Of a stretch of DNA of 64,000 nucleotides, positions 27,084 through 36,151 are shown in pieces. Numbering within the stretch: the first letter of the stretch is position 1; each line of letters opens with the position of its first letter. The notes under the pieces are model-generated. The model saw only the letters and a program-made list of their open reading frames with translations, did no database searches and was not told where the DNA came from. The translations under genes were made by a program, and so were the position numbers. This DNA comes from Pseudomonas fluorescens (lineage in GTDB: Bacteria; Pseudomonadota; Gammaproteobacteria; Pseudomonadales; Pseudomonadaceae), in NCBI RefSeq assembly GCF_040448305.1, contig NZ_CP148752.1, positions 1,736,001-1,800,000 on the forward strand. The letters are read 5' to 3'.

Positions 27084-27160
27084 GGCCTCTTCGCGAGCAG
27101 GCTCGCTCCCACATTGGAATGCTTTTCCCCTGTGGGAGCGAGCCTGCTCGCGATGGCGGT
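27084..27160. repeat. REP doublet (REPIN)
   Basis: GGCCTCTTCGCGAGCAGGCT at the left and the inverted TGTGGGAGCGAGCCTGCTCG... ending 27160. It lies between converging genes (dienelactone hydrolase and pirin) with no other terminator visible. Confidence 0.9.
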
Positions 27161-27179
27161 ATAGCGGACACCGAAGAAT

Positions 27180-28040
27180 TCAAGGCAATTCGATCCTCTC
27201 AACTTCCCCCGGCACCGTCGGCCAGTCCCCGGCCGCCCAGCGCCGCCGCGCTTCATCAATCGCCGCCGGATCGCTCGCGACAAAGTTCCAGTTGATTCGC
27301 CGTGGCCCGTCCAGCGGAGCACCGCCGAACAACACGGCGTGACTGTCGCTTTCAGCAAACAGGGTCATCTCTTCCCCGGCAGGCAGTACCACCAGCGAGT
27401 ACGGCTCTATCGGCTCGCCATCCAGTTGCACTTCGCCGCTCAACACATACAGCGCACGTTCTTCATACTCGGTGGGGATGAGCAATGTCGTCGCCGTTTG
27501 CAGGTGCAGTTCCGCGTACAGCGTAGGAGAAAGCACCGGCACGGGTGATTCCAGGCAAAAGCCAGACCCGGCAATCATGCGAATCTTCACCCCCAGGTTT
27601 TCGCTGACCGGCAATGTGGACGCCGGATGGTGGCTGTAATGCCCTGGACCTTGTTCTTTATCCTTGGGTGAGGCCAACCAGATCTGCAAGCCGTGCATGG
27701 TGAAGCCGCTTTCTCTCAGGGCCTCTGGCGTGCGTTCGACGTGGGCAATGGCACTGCCGGCCGTCATCCAGCTGGCGTCGCCAGTCCCGACCACTTGATC
27801 GGAACCGAGGCTGTCCTTGTGCTGGATCTGCCCCTGGAACAAGTAGGTGAGGGTGGACAGGCCAATGTGCGGATGTTGGCGGATGTTCATGCCTTTGCCC
27901 GGTGGATAACGGGTCTCCAGCATGTGGTCGAAAAACACGAATGGCCCGACGCTGCGGCACTTGGCGGATGGCAGCGGGCGGAGAATCGGCTGGCCTTCGA
28001 CATCTTCGGTGCGGGGGCGGATCACGAGCGGAGTGTTCAT
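27180..28040 (-). CDS. Pirin family protein
   Basis: A 286-residue bicupin. The N-terminal cupin has the metal-ligand motif RQHPHIGLSTLTYLFQG, followed by QHKDSLGS and AIAHVERTPE; these supply the His/Glu ligands of bacterial pirins. The second domain (about 170-270) has the degenerate cupin. Bacterial pirins include quercetin dioxygenase-like enzymes and regulators of central metabolism; the specific role here is unknown. It is followed upstream by osmC on the same strand, 62 bases away. Confidence 0.9.
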   Translation of the reverse strand: MNTPLVIRPRTEDVEGQPILRPLPSAKCRSVGPFVFFDHMLETRYPPGKGMNIRQHPHIGLSTLTYLFQGQIQHKDSLGSDQVVGTGDASWMTAGSAIAHVERTPEALRESGFTMHGLQIWLASPKDKEQGPGHYSHHPASTLPVSENLGVKIRMIAGSGFCLESPVPVLSPTLYAELHLQTATTLLIPTEYEERALYVLSGEVQLDGEPIEPYSLVVLPAGEEMTLFAESDSHAVLFGGAPLDGPRRINWNFVASDPAAIDEARRRWAAGDWPTVPGEVERIELP

Positions 28041-28102
28041 GGTGCGTTCCAGGCTGAGCGGGTGATGCGTTCGAGCATAACCCGCTTGCGCAGCCCTTGC
28101 CG

Positions 28103-28519
28103 CTATTGGCAGAACGCGCCTTCGGACAAATGCGTTTCGATGCTGACTTCAGAGGTGGTCATCAGCTTGTGGATCGGGCAGCGATCGGCCACGCGGTGCA
28201 GTTCATCGCGCTGGGCGTCGGTGAGTACGCCCTTGAGGGTCAGTTTGACGTGCAGCGCGTACTGGCCTTTCTGTTCCAGGCTGTTGTCGCGCTTGACCTC
28301 GACGCCGACACCGGTCAGCGGGATGTCCTTCTTCCTGGCATACAGCTTCAGGGTCAGGGCTTTGCAGGCACCCAGCGCGGCATCGAAATAATCGTGCGGC
28401 TCTGGCGCCGAACCTTCTCCACCCGCCGTGACGGGCACGTCGGCGAAGAGTTCATGGTCATCGATTTGTACGCTGTGGCGATAACCTTCAGCTGAAACGG
28501 TGTTGACGGTAACGGTCAT
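28103..28519 (-). CDS. OsmC family peroxidase-like protein
   Basis: A 138-residue OsmC/Ohr-type protein. The two conserved cysteines are in LGACKALTLKLYARKK and DRCPIHKLMTTS, consistent with a thiol peroxidase acting on organic hydroperoxides. GAGG lies nine bases ahead of the ATG at 28519. It lies upstream of the pirin gene in the same direction, so they may be co-transcribed. It groups with the YhfA-like branch rather than clearly with Ohr. Confidence 0.88.
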   Translation of the reverse strand: MTVTVNTVSAEGYRHSVQIDDHELFADVPVTAGGEGSAPEPHDYFDAALGACKALTLKLYARKKDIPLTGVGVEVKRDNSLEQKGQYALHVKLTLKGVLTDAQRDELHRVADRCPIHKLMTTSEVSIETHLSEGAFCQ

Positions 28520-28617
28520 GGCAAACCTCGCAGGCGACAGGAAAACTCATTCGATCAAAAAAGACCTTGAAGGTATAGAGCTGTCGCGCTTGTCGGGTGT
28601 TCCAATTTTCGAGCCCA

Positions 28618-28644
28618 CAAAAAAGCCCCGCAATGGCGGGGCTT
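28618..28644 (-). terminator. Terminator of the purM-purN-DUF3108 operon
   Basis: On the minus strand AAGCCCCGCCATTGCGGGGC followed by a T6 run; it lies 18 bases past the DUF3108 stop. Confidence 0.9.
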
Positions 28645-28661
28645 CATGGTATCGATCCGGA

Positions 28662-29375
28662 TCAGCTGCCTTTGACTTCCTTGCCGTTGACCGTGCCGTT
28701 CAGGAGCATGATGTTGTACTCCTTGCCGTCAGTTTCGACTTGTTGCAGGCGGACCAGCAGGTAATCCCAGTCCTTGGCGAACCACATCACGGTGATGCGT
28801 TTGCTTTGCGTCGGGTCGCGCACGCGCTCAACCTTGATCGCTTCGATCTGACCGGCCTTGGTGTCGACTTTTTCCGAGCCCAGCACGCGGAAGTCGTAGG
28901 TGTCGACTTCACCGCCATCGACCACTTGATAGCTCATGGTCTTTTTGCCAGCGGCGACATCGTGTTGCAGCGCCAACTGATAGGTGGATTTGTCGACCAT
29001 GCCGCGGTTGAGGGGGAGCTTGACGGCGTCACCGCGATCGGTGCCGGTGATCATCTTGGTGTTCCAGTCGAAATCCAGATCCGCTTTCTTGGCCTTGCCC
29101 AAACCACCACGTTCAAAGTGATAGGACTCTGGAAGAAGCGTGTCCTTGTCCACCGTCAGGGTGCTTTCCTCGGACAGGCTGGCGATCATCATCGATGCCT
29201 TGAAACTCAGTTTCCATTTGCCGTCGCTGGTTTTTTCGAGGCTGCGCTCGGCAGTGCCACTCATGGGCAGCTGTTTCCAATCGGCGGTGTAGCTGGCGGA
29301 GAAAGGTTGAAGGTCTGTCGCCTGGGCGAGGGGCAAGGCGAGCAGAGCGCAAGCGAAGAGCAGGGCGCGACGCAT
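28662..29375 (-). CDS. DUF3108 periplasmic protein
   Basis: A 237-residue protein with a signal peptide ending LPLAQATD (about residue 19). The mature sequence is rich in beta strands, with FSASYTADWKQLPMSGTAER near the start and FAKDWDYLLVRLQQVETDG near the end, typical of DUF3108. The start at 29375 follows AGGAGA. It is the last gene after purM and purN, eight bases from the purN stop; this linkage is usual in Pseudomonas although no link to purine synthesis is known. Confidence 0.9.
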   Translation of the reverse strand: MRRALLFACALLALPLAQATDLQPFSASYTADWKQLPMSGTAERSLEKTSDGKWKLSFKASMMIASLSEESTLTVDKDTLLPESYHFERGGLGKAKKADLDFDWNTKMITGTDRGDAVKLPLNRGMVDKSTYQLALQHDVAAGKKTMSYQVVDGGEVDTYDFRVLGSEKVDTKAGQIEAIKVERVRDPTQSKRITVMWFAKDWDYLLVRLQQVETDGKEYNIMLLNGTVNGKEVKGS

Positions 29376-29383
29376 AAAATCTC

Positions 29384-30034
29384 CTAGTTTCGAATCAAGT
29401 GGCCGCTGGCCGCGAGTAACTGTCCATCCAGTAAAGCACCTTGCTCGCCGAGGGCCAGACGACCTTCGGCAAACCAACGTACGGCCATCGGGTAGATCAG
29501 GTGTTCCTGAACATGGATCCGTTGCGCCAGACTCTGCGGCGAATCCTGTAACTCTACCGGTATTACAGCCTGTACGACCAGTGGTCCGCCATCGAGTTCC
29601 TCGGTGACGAAGTGCACGGAGCAGCCGTGCTCGGTGTCGCCCGCCTCCAGCGCGCGCTCATGAGTGTGTAACCCTTTGTATTTGGGTAGCAGCGAGGGGT
29701 GGATATTGAGCAGGCGACCCTGATAGTGGCGTACGAAACCAGCGCTGAGAATGCGCATGAATCCGGCCAGTACCACGAGTTTGGGATTGAAGGCGTCGAT
29801 CAGTTCGATCAGCGCGGCGTCGAAGGCCTCGCGACCTTCGAAAGCCTTGTGATCCAGGGAGCGGGTGTCGATACCCGCGTCCCTGGCGCGTTGCAGGCCG
29901 TAGGCGTCGGCGCGGTTGGAGATCACCGCAGCGATGCGGGCCGGGCTGTCGCCGGTCCGCGTGCTGTCGATCAGGGCCTGCAAGTTACTGCCGGTGCCGG
30001 ACAACAGCACCACCACATCACAGGTCTGAGACAT
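29384..30034 (-). CDS. purN: Phosphoribosylglycinamide formyltransferase
   Basis: A 216-residue enzyme that formylates GAR using 10-formyl-tetrahydrofolate in purine synthesis. VLLSGTGSNLQALID is the phosphate-binding loop; the catalytic Asn-His-Asp set is in LLNIHPSLLPKYKGLHTH and GCSVHFVTEELDGG. The ATG at 30034 overlaps the purM stop by one base (TGATG). Confidence 0.96.
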   Translation of the reverse strand: MSQTCDVVVLLSGTGSNLQALIDSTRTGDSPARIAAVISNRADAYGLQRARDAGIDTRSLDHKAFEGREAFDAALIELIDAFNPKLVVLAGFMRILSAGFVRHYQGRLLNIHPSLLPKYKGLHTHERALEAGDTEHGCSVHFVTEELDGGPLVVQAVIPVELQDSPQSLAQRIHVQEHLIYPMAVRWFAEGRLALGEQGALLDGQLLAASGHLIRN

Positions 30035-31092
30035 CAATGAGCCTTGAGGTTCTTCAGTTCAACCTGGGCCGCGCCTTCGGCAGCGGTGGAGATCTGGCCG
30101 ATGACCCAAGGCTGCTCGCCCGCTTCGCGCAGAACGTTCAGGGCGGCTTCAACGTGCTCCTGAGCCACGCAGATGACCATGCCCACGCCGCAGTTCAGCA
30201 CGCGGTGCATTTCGTTCTCGTCGACGTTGCCTTTCTCTTGCAGCCAGTCGAACACCGCCGGGCGGGTCCAGCTCGCTACGTCAACCACGGCTTGTGCACC
30301 TTTTGGCAGAACGCGCGGGATGTTGTCCAGCAGGCCGCCACCGGTGATGTGGGCCATGGCTTTGACCGCGCCGGTTTCCTTGATCAGCTTGAGCAGCGGC
30401 TTCACGTAGATGCGGGTCGGGGCCATCAGCAGGTCGGTCAGCGGCTTGCCGTCGAGCTGGGTGTTTTCGATGTCGGCGCCGGACACTTCGATGATCTTGC
30501 GGATCAGCGAGTAGCCGTTGGAGTGCGGGCCGGAAGACGGCAGGGCGAGCAGGGCATCACCTGCAGCAACCTTGGAACCGTCGATGATTTCGGATTTTTC
30601 CACGACGCCGACGCAGAAACCGGCCAGGTCGTAGTCTTCGCCTTCGTACATGCCCGGCATTTCAGCGGTTTCGCCGCCAACCAGCGAGCAGCCCGACAGT
30701 TCGCAGCCAGCGCCGATGCCGGTCACAACCTGGGCAGCGGTGTCGACGTTCAGTTTGCCGGTGGCGTAGTAGTCGAGGAAGAACAGCGGCTCGGCGCCGC
30801 ACACCACCAGGTCGTTGACGCACATGGCAACCAGGTCGATGCCGATGCTGTCGTGCTTGTTCAGGTTCAGTGCCAGGCGCAGCTTGGTGCCGACGCCGTC
30901 AGTACCGGAAACCAGCACAGGCTGCTTGTAGCCGGCCGGGATTTCGCAGAGGGCGCCGAAACCGCCCAGGCCGCCCATGACTTCCGGGCGCGCAGTGCGC
31001 TTGGCGACGCTCTTGATGCGTTCGACCAATGCTTCACCGGCGTCGATGTCTACACCGGCGTCCTTGTAGCTCAGGGAGGGTTGCTTGCTCAT
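30034..31092 (-). CDS. purM: Phosphoribosylformylglycinamidine cyclo-ligase (AIR synthetase)
   Basis: A 352-residue enzyme that closes the imidazole ring of AIR in purine synthesis. LVSGTDGVGTKLRLALN, the GVGTK signature, and GGETAEMPGMY are intact. It is first in purM-purN-DUF3108 and divergent from the DUF2066 gene, the same layout as in P. aeruginosa. Confidence 0.97.
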   Translation of the reverse strand: MSKQPSLSYKDAGVDIDAGEALVERIKSVAKRTARPEVMGGLGGFGALCEIPAGYKQPVLVSGTDGVGTKLRLALNLNKHDSIGIDLVAMCVNDLVVCGAEPLFFLDYYATGKLNVDTAAQVVTGIGAGCELSGCSLVGGETAEMPGMYEGEDYDLAGFCVGVVEKSEIIDGSKVAAGDALLALPSSGPHSNGYSLIRKIIEVSGADIENTQLDGKPLTDLLMAPTRIYVKPLLKLIKETGAVKAMAHITGGGLLDNIPRVLPKGAQAVVDVASWTRPAVFDWLQEKGNVDENEMHRVLNCGVGMVICVAQEHVEAALNVLREAGEQPWVIGQISTAAEGAAQVELKNLKAH

Positions 31093-31478
31093 GATCCAGG
31101 CCTTTAGGGGGGGATTTCTGGGTAACGACCGAGTCCGTCGGGAGCGCCGAAACTGCGTAGGCGAGAGCCATGCGCGCTATTCGGACACTGCCCGGCTGTT
31201 GCCGGTCTGCGAAGGCGCGCGATTTTATCAGGCTTGAGCCGCAGCGGCCATCCTCAGGCCGACAGCAGGGCCATATCCGTTCAAAAAAAACCGTTAATGC
31301 GCGGTGTCGGTGGCATCCTGCATGGCTGTATAAGGTATCGCGATTAACCGTCTATCGTTATGACAGTGCGAAAACTTACCCGGAGCGTGTGAATGTTTTG
31401 CGTCGGGCAACGGTCACAGTCTTGCTCGATCGTCTTCATGCGGTCTGTTCCAGCCGCTCTTGTCGTCAGGAATCTTCC
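31093..31478. other. Divergent purM / DUF2066 intergenic region
   Basis: 386 bases with no convincing gene. An A8 tract lies at 31283-31290 and the stretch around 31330-31375 is AT-richer and may hold the DUF2066 promoter. I saw no clear PurR-type palindrome and no strong hairpin. Confidence 0.45.
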
Positions 31479-32531
31479 ATGCGTTTTTGTAAATTCTTGC
31501 TTGTGAGTTGTTTGTCAGTGGTCAGCCTGGTCAGTCAAGCCGAAACCGTCAAAGGCCTTTACCTGGTGCGCGAGCCGGTGAATGGCCAGTCGCCCGGGGA
31601 GCGCGACCAGGCGACTCAGCGTGCGTTGGACACATTGGTGTTGCGCCTGACCGGCGACCCCAAGGCTGCTCAAAGTCCGGGGTTGGCAGCGATTCGCAAA
31701 GACCCGCAACAGATCATCAGCCAATACGGCTTTGAGGCCGGGCCGCCGGAAGTCCTGAAGGTCGATTTCGACCCGGGCACCACTGAGCAGGCCTTGCGCC
31801 GCGCCGGCCTGGCCATGTGGGGGGCCAATCGGCCGTCGATCCTCGGCTGGTGGTTGAATGATTCCACCGAGGGTTCAAGCCTGGTGGGCGACGGCCAGGC
31901 CAGCGCGGCGCCGCTGCGTCGGGCTGCCCAGCACCGGGGCTTGCCATTGCGCTTGCCGTTGGCGGATTTGAATGAGCAGATCGTCGCGACCGCGCCGAAT
32001 CTGGAGGGCGCAGATCCCGCGCCATTGCATGAGGCATCGGAACGCTACAACGCCGACGCCCTGCTCGCGGTACACGCCAAGGAAGAGGGCGGACAGTGGC
32101 AAGCCAAGTGGCAATTGTGGCTGGGGGATAAAAAAGAGGCCGGCAGTGTGCAGGGCGCCGATCAGGCCGCCGTGGCCGATGCGGTGATGCTGGCGGTCAA
32201 CGAGCGCCTGGCGCCACGGTTTGTCGCCAAACCCGGTGCTTCGAGCGAGCAACTGCTGGAAGTGCAAGGCATGAATCTGGAGCACTACGCGTCGCTCGGG
32301 CGTCTGCTGGAACCATTTGGCGGACGCGTGCAAAGTGTCGAAGGCGACCGGATTCTCTATCGGGTCAACGGCAGCGTCGATCAGTTGCGTGCACAACTGT
32401 CGCTGGCGAGGCTCCAGGAAGCACCGGCGGGTCAAGCCCCGGCCCCGGTAGTGCCTGTTCAGCCTGCCATCGGCGGTTCGGTGCCTGCCGCAGCGCCGGC
32501 CCCAATCCCGCAACTGCGTTATCGCTGGTAG
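31479..32531 (+). CDS. DUF2066 domain-containing exported protein
   Basis: A 350-residue protein with a signal peptide ending SLVSQAET (about residue 22). The N-terminal VKGLYLVREPVNGQSPGERD and the following RLTGDPKA are typical of DUF2066. The C-terminal 35 residues are an Ala/Pro/Val-rich tail ending IPQLRYRW. The ATG at 31479 has CAGGAA upstream. The function is unknown; it is conserved between purM and hda in Pseudomonas, and the AI-2E-type exporter gene follows 36 bases later. Confidence 0.85.
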   Translation: MRFCKFLLVSCLSVVSLVSQAETVKGLYLVREPVNGQSPGERDQATQRALDTLVLRLTGDPKAAQSPGLAAIRKDPQQIISQYGFEAGPPEVLKVDFDPGTTEQALRRAGLAMWGANRPSILGWWLNDSTEGSSLVGDGQASAAPLRRAAQHRGLPLRLPLADLNEQIVATAPNLEGADPAPLHEASERYNADALLAVHAKEEGGQWQAKWQLWLGDKKEAGSVQGADQAAVADAVMLAVNERLAPRFVAKPGASSEQLLEVQGMNLEHYASLGRLLEPFGGRVQSVEGDRILYRVNGSVDQLRAQLSLARLQEAPAGQAPAPVVPVQPAIGGSVPAAAPAPIPQLRYRW

Positions 32532-32567
32532 TTTTTCTTTCTTTATATAGAAGCGATGGAGTGGTTC

Positions 32568-33641
32568 ATGGCCGATACGCGGCGTTGGTTCTGGCTCGGT
32601 GGGGTGGTCCTGCTGTGTGCGTTTGTCTGGTTGTTGCATTCGATCCTGACGCCGTTCCTGGTGGCGCTGCTGTTGGCCTACCTGTTCGACCCGCTGGTGG
32701 ATCGGCTGGAGAAAGCGGGGCTGTCTCGAACCTGGGGCGTCGTGGCGGTGTTCACCCTGTTTACATTGATCTTCACCGCGCTGCTGTTGGTCTTGGTGCC
32801 GTTGCTCGCCAGGCAGTTGTTTCGTTTGTATGAACTGGCCCCGCAGATGCTCGACTGGCTACAGCACACGGCGTTGCCCTGGGCGCAATCGAAGTTCGGC
32901 CTGTCGGACGGTTTCTGGAAGTTCGACAAGCTCAAGGCCGCCATCAGCGAGCATATGAGTCAGACCACTGATGTTGTCGGCGTGGTGCTGAGTCATGCCA
33001 CGGCCTCGGGGCTGGCGCTGATCGGCTGGCTGGCGAACCTGGTGCTGATTCCGGTGGTGAGCTTCTACCTGTTGCGGGATTGGGACCTGATGATGGCCAA
33101 GGTCCGCAGCATGCTGCCCCGTGATCGTGAAGCGCGCGCGGTATCTTTGGCGGGTGAATGCCATGAAGTACTCGGAGCGTTCGTTCGCGGACAGTTGCTG
33201 GTAATGGTGGCCTTGGGTGTGATCTACGCGGCAGGCCTGATGCTGGTCGGGTTGGAATTGGGCTTGCTGATTGGCCTGATTGCCGGCCTGGCGGCGATTG
33301 TGCCGTACATGGGGTTTATCATCGGCATTGGTGCGGCGCTGCTTGCGGGGTTGTTTCAGTTCGGTGGTGATCTTTACCCGATGCTCGGCATTGTCGTGGT
33401 GTTCATGGTCGGCCAGGCGCTGGAGGGGATGGTGCTGACCCCCTTGCTGGTCGGTGACCGGATTGGCCTGCACCCGGTGGCGGTGATTTTCTCGATCCTG
33501 GCCGGTGGTGAGCTGTTTGGCTTTACCGGTGTACTACTGGCATTGCCGGTCGCCGCGGTGATTATGGTGCTGGTGCGGCATGTGCATGATTTGTATAAGG
33601 ATTCGGAAATCTACGGAGGAGTCGACGAGCCGCAGGTGTAA
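32568..33641 (+). CDS. AI-2E family (PerM-like) membrane transporter
   Basis: A 357-residue membrane protein with about eight helices and a long loop near residues 95-150, the layout of the AI-2 exporter family. Characteristic segments are LLLAYLFDPLVDRLEKAGLS and the C-terminal GQALEGMVLTPLLVGDRIGL, which leads into HPVAVIFSILAGGELFGFTG. The start at 32568 follows GGAG by nine bases; an ATG four codons earlier lacks a site. The substrate of this member is unknown. Confidence 0.88.
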   Translation: MADTRRWFWLGGVVLLCAFVWLLHSILTPFLVALLLAYLFDPLVDRLEKAGLSRTWGVVAVFTLFTLIFTALLLVLVPLLARQLFRLYELAPQMLDWLQHTALPWAQSKFGLSDGFWKFDKLKAAISEHMSQTTDVVGVVLSHATASGLALIGWLANLVLIPVVSFYLLRDWDLMMAKVRSMLPRDREARAVSLAGECHEVLGAFVRGQLLVMVALGVIYAAGLMLVGLELGLLIGLIAGLAAIVPYMGFIIGIGAALLAGLFQFGGDLYPMLGIVVVFMVGQALEGMVLTPLLVGDRIGLHPVAVIFSILAGGELFGFTGVLLALPVAAVIMVLVRHVHDLYKDSEIYGGVDEPQV

Positions 33642-33871
33642 GGGGTGTCGATGGGCGTTGGCAGGCTGCCCGGGTTCGTGCCAGGTCAGCCTGCTTGCTT
33701 CATGCGACAGTCACATGCGCCGCCAAAGAATCTGCCACAAAACCGGTGCATTAACGCAAACCTTTGATTTTGCTTGTGGTCTGTCGCATTGTGCGGTCCG
33801 CTTCACGGGTATAAACTTCGCAAACTTTACACAGAGGCCACTAACGGTTCCTTTGGAACTGTTCAGTCAGC

Positions 33872-34576
33872 ATGAAACCGATTCAGCTGCCCCTAGGTGT
33901 GCGTCTGCGTGACGACGCCACCTTTATCAACTACTACCCAGGCGCCAATGCCGCTGCACTCGGCTATGTCGAGCGGCTGTGCGAAGCCGACGCCGGCTGG
34001 ACCGAAAGCCTGATCTACCTTTGGGGCAAGGACGGGGTAGGGCGTACGCACCTGTTGCAGGCCGCCTGCCTGCGCTTCGAGCAATTGGGTGAGCCGGCGG
34101 TGTATCTGCCGCTGGCCGAGCTGCTCGATCGTGGTATCGAAATCCTCGACAACCTCGAACAGTACGAACTGGTCTGCCTGGATGATTTGCAAGTGGTTGC
34201 CGGGCGAGCGGATTGGGAAGAGGCGCTGTTCCATCTGTTCAATCGCTTGCGCGACAGCGGCCGGCGCTTGCTGATTGCCGCGTCGACATCCCCTCGGGAG
34301 TTGCCGGTGAAGCTGGCGGATCTCAAATCCCGCCTGACCCTGGCCTTGATCTTCCAGATGCGCCCGCTGTCCGATGAGGACAAATTGCGTGCCTTGCAAT
34401 TGCGCGCATCCCGTCGCGGCCTGCATCTGACCGATGAAGTCGGGCATTTCATTCTGACTCGCGGTACCCGCAGCATGAGTGCGCTGTTCGAGTTGCTCGA
34501 GCGTCTCGATCAGGCCTCCCTCCAGGCTCAGCGCAAGCTGACAATCCCGTTTTTGAAAGAAACCCTCGGCTGGTAA
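33872..34576 (+). CDS. hda: DnaA regulatory inactivator Hda
   Basis: A 234-residue DnaA-paralogous AAA+ protein that, with the beta clamp, stimulates ATP hydrolysis by DnaA and prevents re-initiation of replication. The N-terminal KPIQLPLGVRLRDDATF contains the clamp-binding QLPL segment. The Walker A region is LWGKDGVGRTHLLQAA (Arg replaces the usual Lys, as in other Hda proteins), and Walker B is VCLDDLQVV. It follows the exporter gene after 230 bases; TATAAA near 33810 may be part of its promoter. Confidence 0.95.
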   Translation: MKPIQLPLGVRLRDDATFINYYPGANAAALGYVERLCEADAGWTESLIYLWGKDGVGRTHLLQAACLRFEQLGEPAVYLPLAELLDRGIEILDNLEQYELVCLDDLQVVAGRADWEEALFHLFNRLRDSGRRLLIAASTSPRELPVKLADLKSRLTLALIFQMRPLSDEDKLRALQLRASRRGLHLTDEVGHFILTRGTRSMSALFELLERLDQASLQAQRKLTIPFLKETLGW

Positions 34577-34732
34577 CCCTGCTGAATCCGGGGCTTTTAG
34601 CCGGTCAGGCATATTTCAGACGCCAGAAACCCCGCTTTCCTGCAAGGTTGCAGGCCGCGTGTATGTTTAAAATAGGCTTAAGCGCTTAGATGTAAACAAG
34701 AAACGGATAAGTCACAAAAAGATCGATAGAAT

Positions 34733-34761
34733 TTGCAAATGAGGTTGATAGCGGGCATAGT
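34733..34761 (+). promoter_or_regulatory. Predicted sigma-70 promoter of first NlpC/P60 gene
   Basis: TTGCAA (34733-34738), 17-base spacer, CATAGT (34756-34761). The transcript would begin near 34768, which supports the ATG at 34799 over upstream starts. Confidence 0.5.
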
Positions 34762-34798
34762 CTCGGCTTCTTTACAACTTTCAGCCACGGTCGTGCCC

Positions 34799-35431
34799 AT
34801 GCTAAATCGCTTCGCACCCCTCGTGCCTCTCGCACTCGTCACCCTGTTGTTCGGTTGCGCCGCCCACACTCCGGTGGCTCAGCAAGCTCCGCAACAACAG
34901 GTTCAAAACTCCGTTACTGCCCAGTCTTCCGCTCTCTTTCAGGAAGAACTGGCTACCGAAAAAGAACTCGCAGACTTCGCTGGCGGCAAGTCCTACCAGC
35001 TTCCGGTCCTGGCCGACAGCATCCTCGAACGTGGCATGTCCCTGATCGGTACCCGTTACCGTTTCGGCGGTACTTCTGAAGCCGGCTTCGATTGCAGTGG
35101 TTTCATCGGTTACCTGTTCCGCGAAGAAGCGGGCATGAACCTGCCTCGCTCCACCCGCGAAATGATCAACGTGGACGCTCCGCTGGTCTCGCGCAGCAAG
35201 CTTGAGCCGGGTGACCTGCTGTTCTTCGCGACCAACGGTCGTCGCGGTCGCGTCAGTCATGCCGGGATCTACCTGGGTGACAACCAGTTCATCCACTCCA
35301 GCAGCCGCCGCAGCGGTGGCGTACGGATCGATAGCCTGGGTGACAGCTACTGGAGCAAGACCTTCATCGAAGCCAAGCGCGCCCTGGCGATGGCACCGAA
35401 TGCGTCGCCAATTGTCACTGCACGTAAATAA
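34799..35431 (+). CDS. NlpC/P60 lipoprotein endopeptidase (first of tandem pair)
   Basis: A 210-residue lipoprotein with lipobox LLFGCAAH. After a Gln-rich linker the NlpC/P60 domain starts near residue 75 (GMSLIGTRYRFGGTSEAG). The catalytic Cys is in FDCSGFIGYLF, the His in RVSHAGIYLGD, and the third residue in FIHSSS. Such enzymes cut gamma-D-glutamyl-diaminopimelate bonds in peptidoglycan stems and act like Spr/MepS at the outer membrane. A related gene follows 165 bases later. Confidence 0.93.
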   Translation: MLNRFAPLVPLALVTLLFGCAAHTPVAQQAPQQQVQNSVTAQSSALFQEELATEKELADFAGGKSYQLPVLADSILERGMSLIGTRYRFGGTSEAGFDCSGFIGYLFREEAGMNLPRSTREMINVDAPLVSRSKLEPGDLLFFATNGRRGRVSHAGIYLGDNQFIHSSSRRSGGVRIDSLGDSYWSKTFIEAKRALAMAPNASPIVTARK

Positions 35432-35513
35432 GCGGACATTTTGTAAGGCGAACTTAAAGTCTTACTTGAAGTTTGTCCCGTAGCCGCTAGAATCTTGATC
35501 TACGAATGATGGC

Positions 35514-35549
35514 AAACCGCCTGCGTCCCACGCAGGCGGTTTTCTTTTC
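35514..35549 (+). terminator. Terminator between the two NlpC/P60 genes
   Basis: AAACCGCCTGCG TCCC CGCAGGCGGTTT-type stem followed by TCTTTTC; the two genes are thus probably separate units. Confidence 0.88.
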
Positions 35550-35596
35550 TGCGCTCCCCGCAGAAAAAGCCGCAGCCAGATCAGGATGCTCTGCTT

Positions 35597-36133
35597 ATGA
35601 CGACGTCGGCCCGCCTCGCAATCATGTTCTTCGCAGCGCTGCTCAGTGCCTGCGCCAGCCGCACACCGCCTCCTGCGCCGGTGGTTCGCGCTCCCATCGT
35701 ATTTGGCTCCTCACAAGCTTTTTCACCCGAAGCGGAAGACGTGCTGTTTCGCGCGCTCGGTCTGGTGGGCACGCCTTATCGCTGGGGTGGTAACACGCCG
35801 GATTCCGGGTTTGATTGCAGTGGCCTGATCGCCTACGTGTACCGCGATGTCACCGGCATTGCCTTGCCGCGCACCACGCGCGAGATGATCTCCATGCAAG
35901 CGGCGAATGTGGGCAAGGAAGGCCTGCAAACCGGTGACCTGATTTTCTTCGCCACCAATGGCGGTTCCCAGGTCAGTCATGCCGGCATCTATGTGGGAGA
36001 AGGGCGCTTCGTCCACGCGCCGGCCACCGGCGGCACCGTGAAGCTCGACAGCCTGTCCAAGGCGTATTGGCAAAAGGCTTATCTGAGCGCCAAGCGTGTT
36101 CTGCAGCCTGAACACCTGGCGCGCAATCCGTAA
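35597..36133 (+). CDS. NlpC/P60 lipoprotein endopeptidase (second of tandem pair)
   Basis: A 178-residue lipoprotein with lipobox LLSACAS and a Pro-rich linker. The NlpC/P60 domain has LVGTPYRWGGNTPDSG, the catalytic Cys in FDCSGLIAYVY, His in QVSHAGIYVGEG, and FVHAPA. It is clearly related to the preceding gene, but with a shorter linker. The ATG at 35597 has CAGGAT 12 bases upstream. Confidence 0.93.
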   Translation: MTTSARLAIMFFAALLSACASRTPPPAPVVRAPIVFGSSQAFSPEAEDVLFRALGLVGTPYRWGGNTPDSGFDCSGLIAYVYRDVTGIALPRTTREMISMQAANVGKEGLQTGDLIFFATNGGSQVSHAGIYVGEGRFVHAPATGGTVKLDSLSKAYWQKAYLSAKRVLQPEHLARNP

Positions 36134-36151
36134 CGTCCGGAGTTGGTGCTC

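Noticed and set aside
33661..33694. Inverted repeat GCAGGCTG/CAGCCTGC after the AI-2E-type transporter gene
   Set aside because: The stem is good but the loop is long and no T-run follows, so it was not called a terminator.
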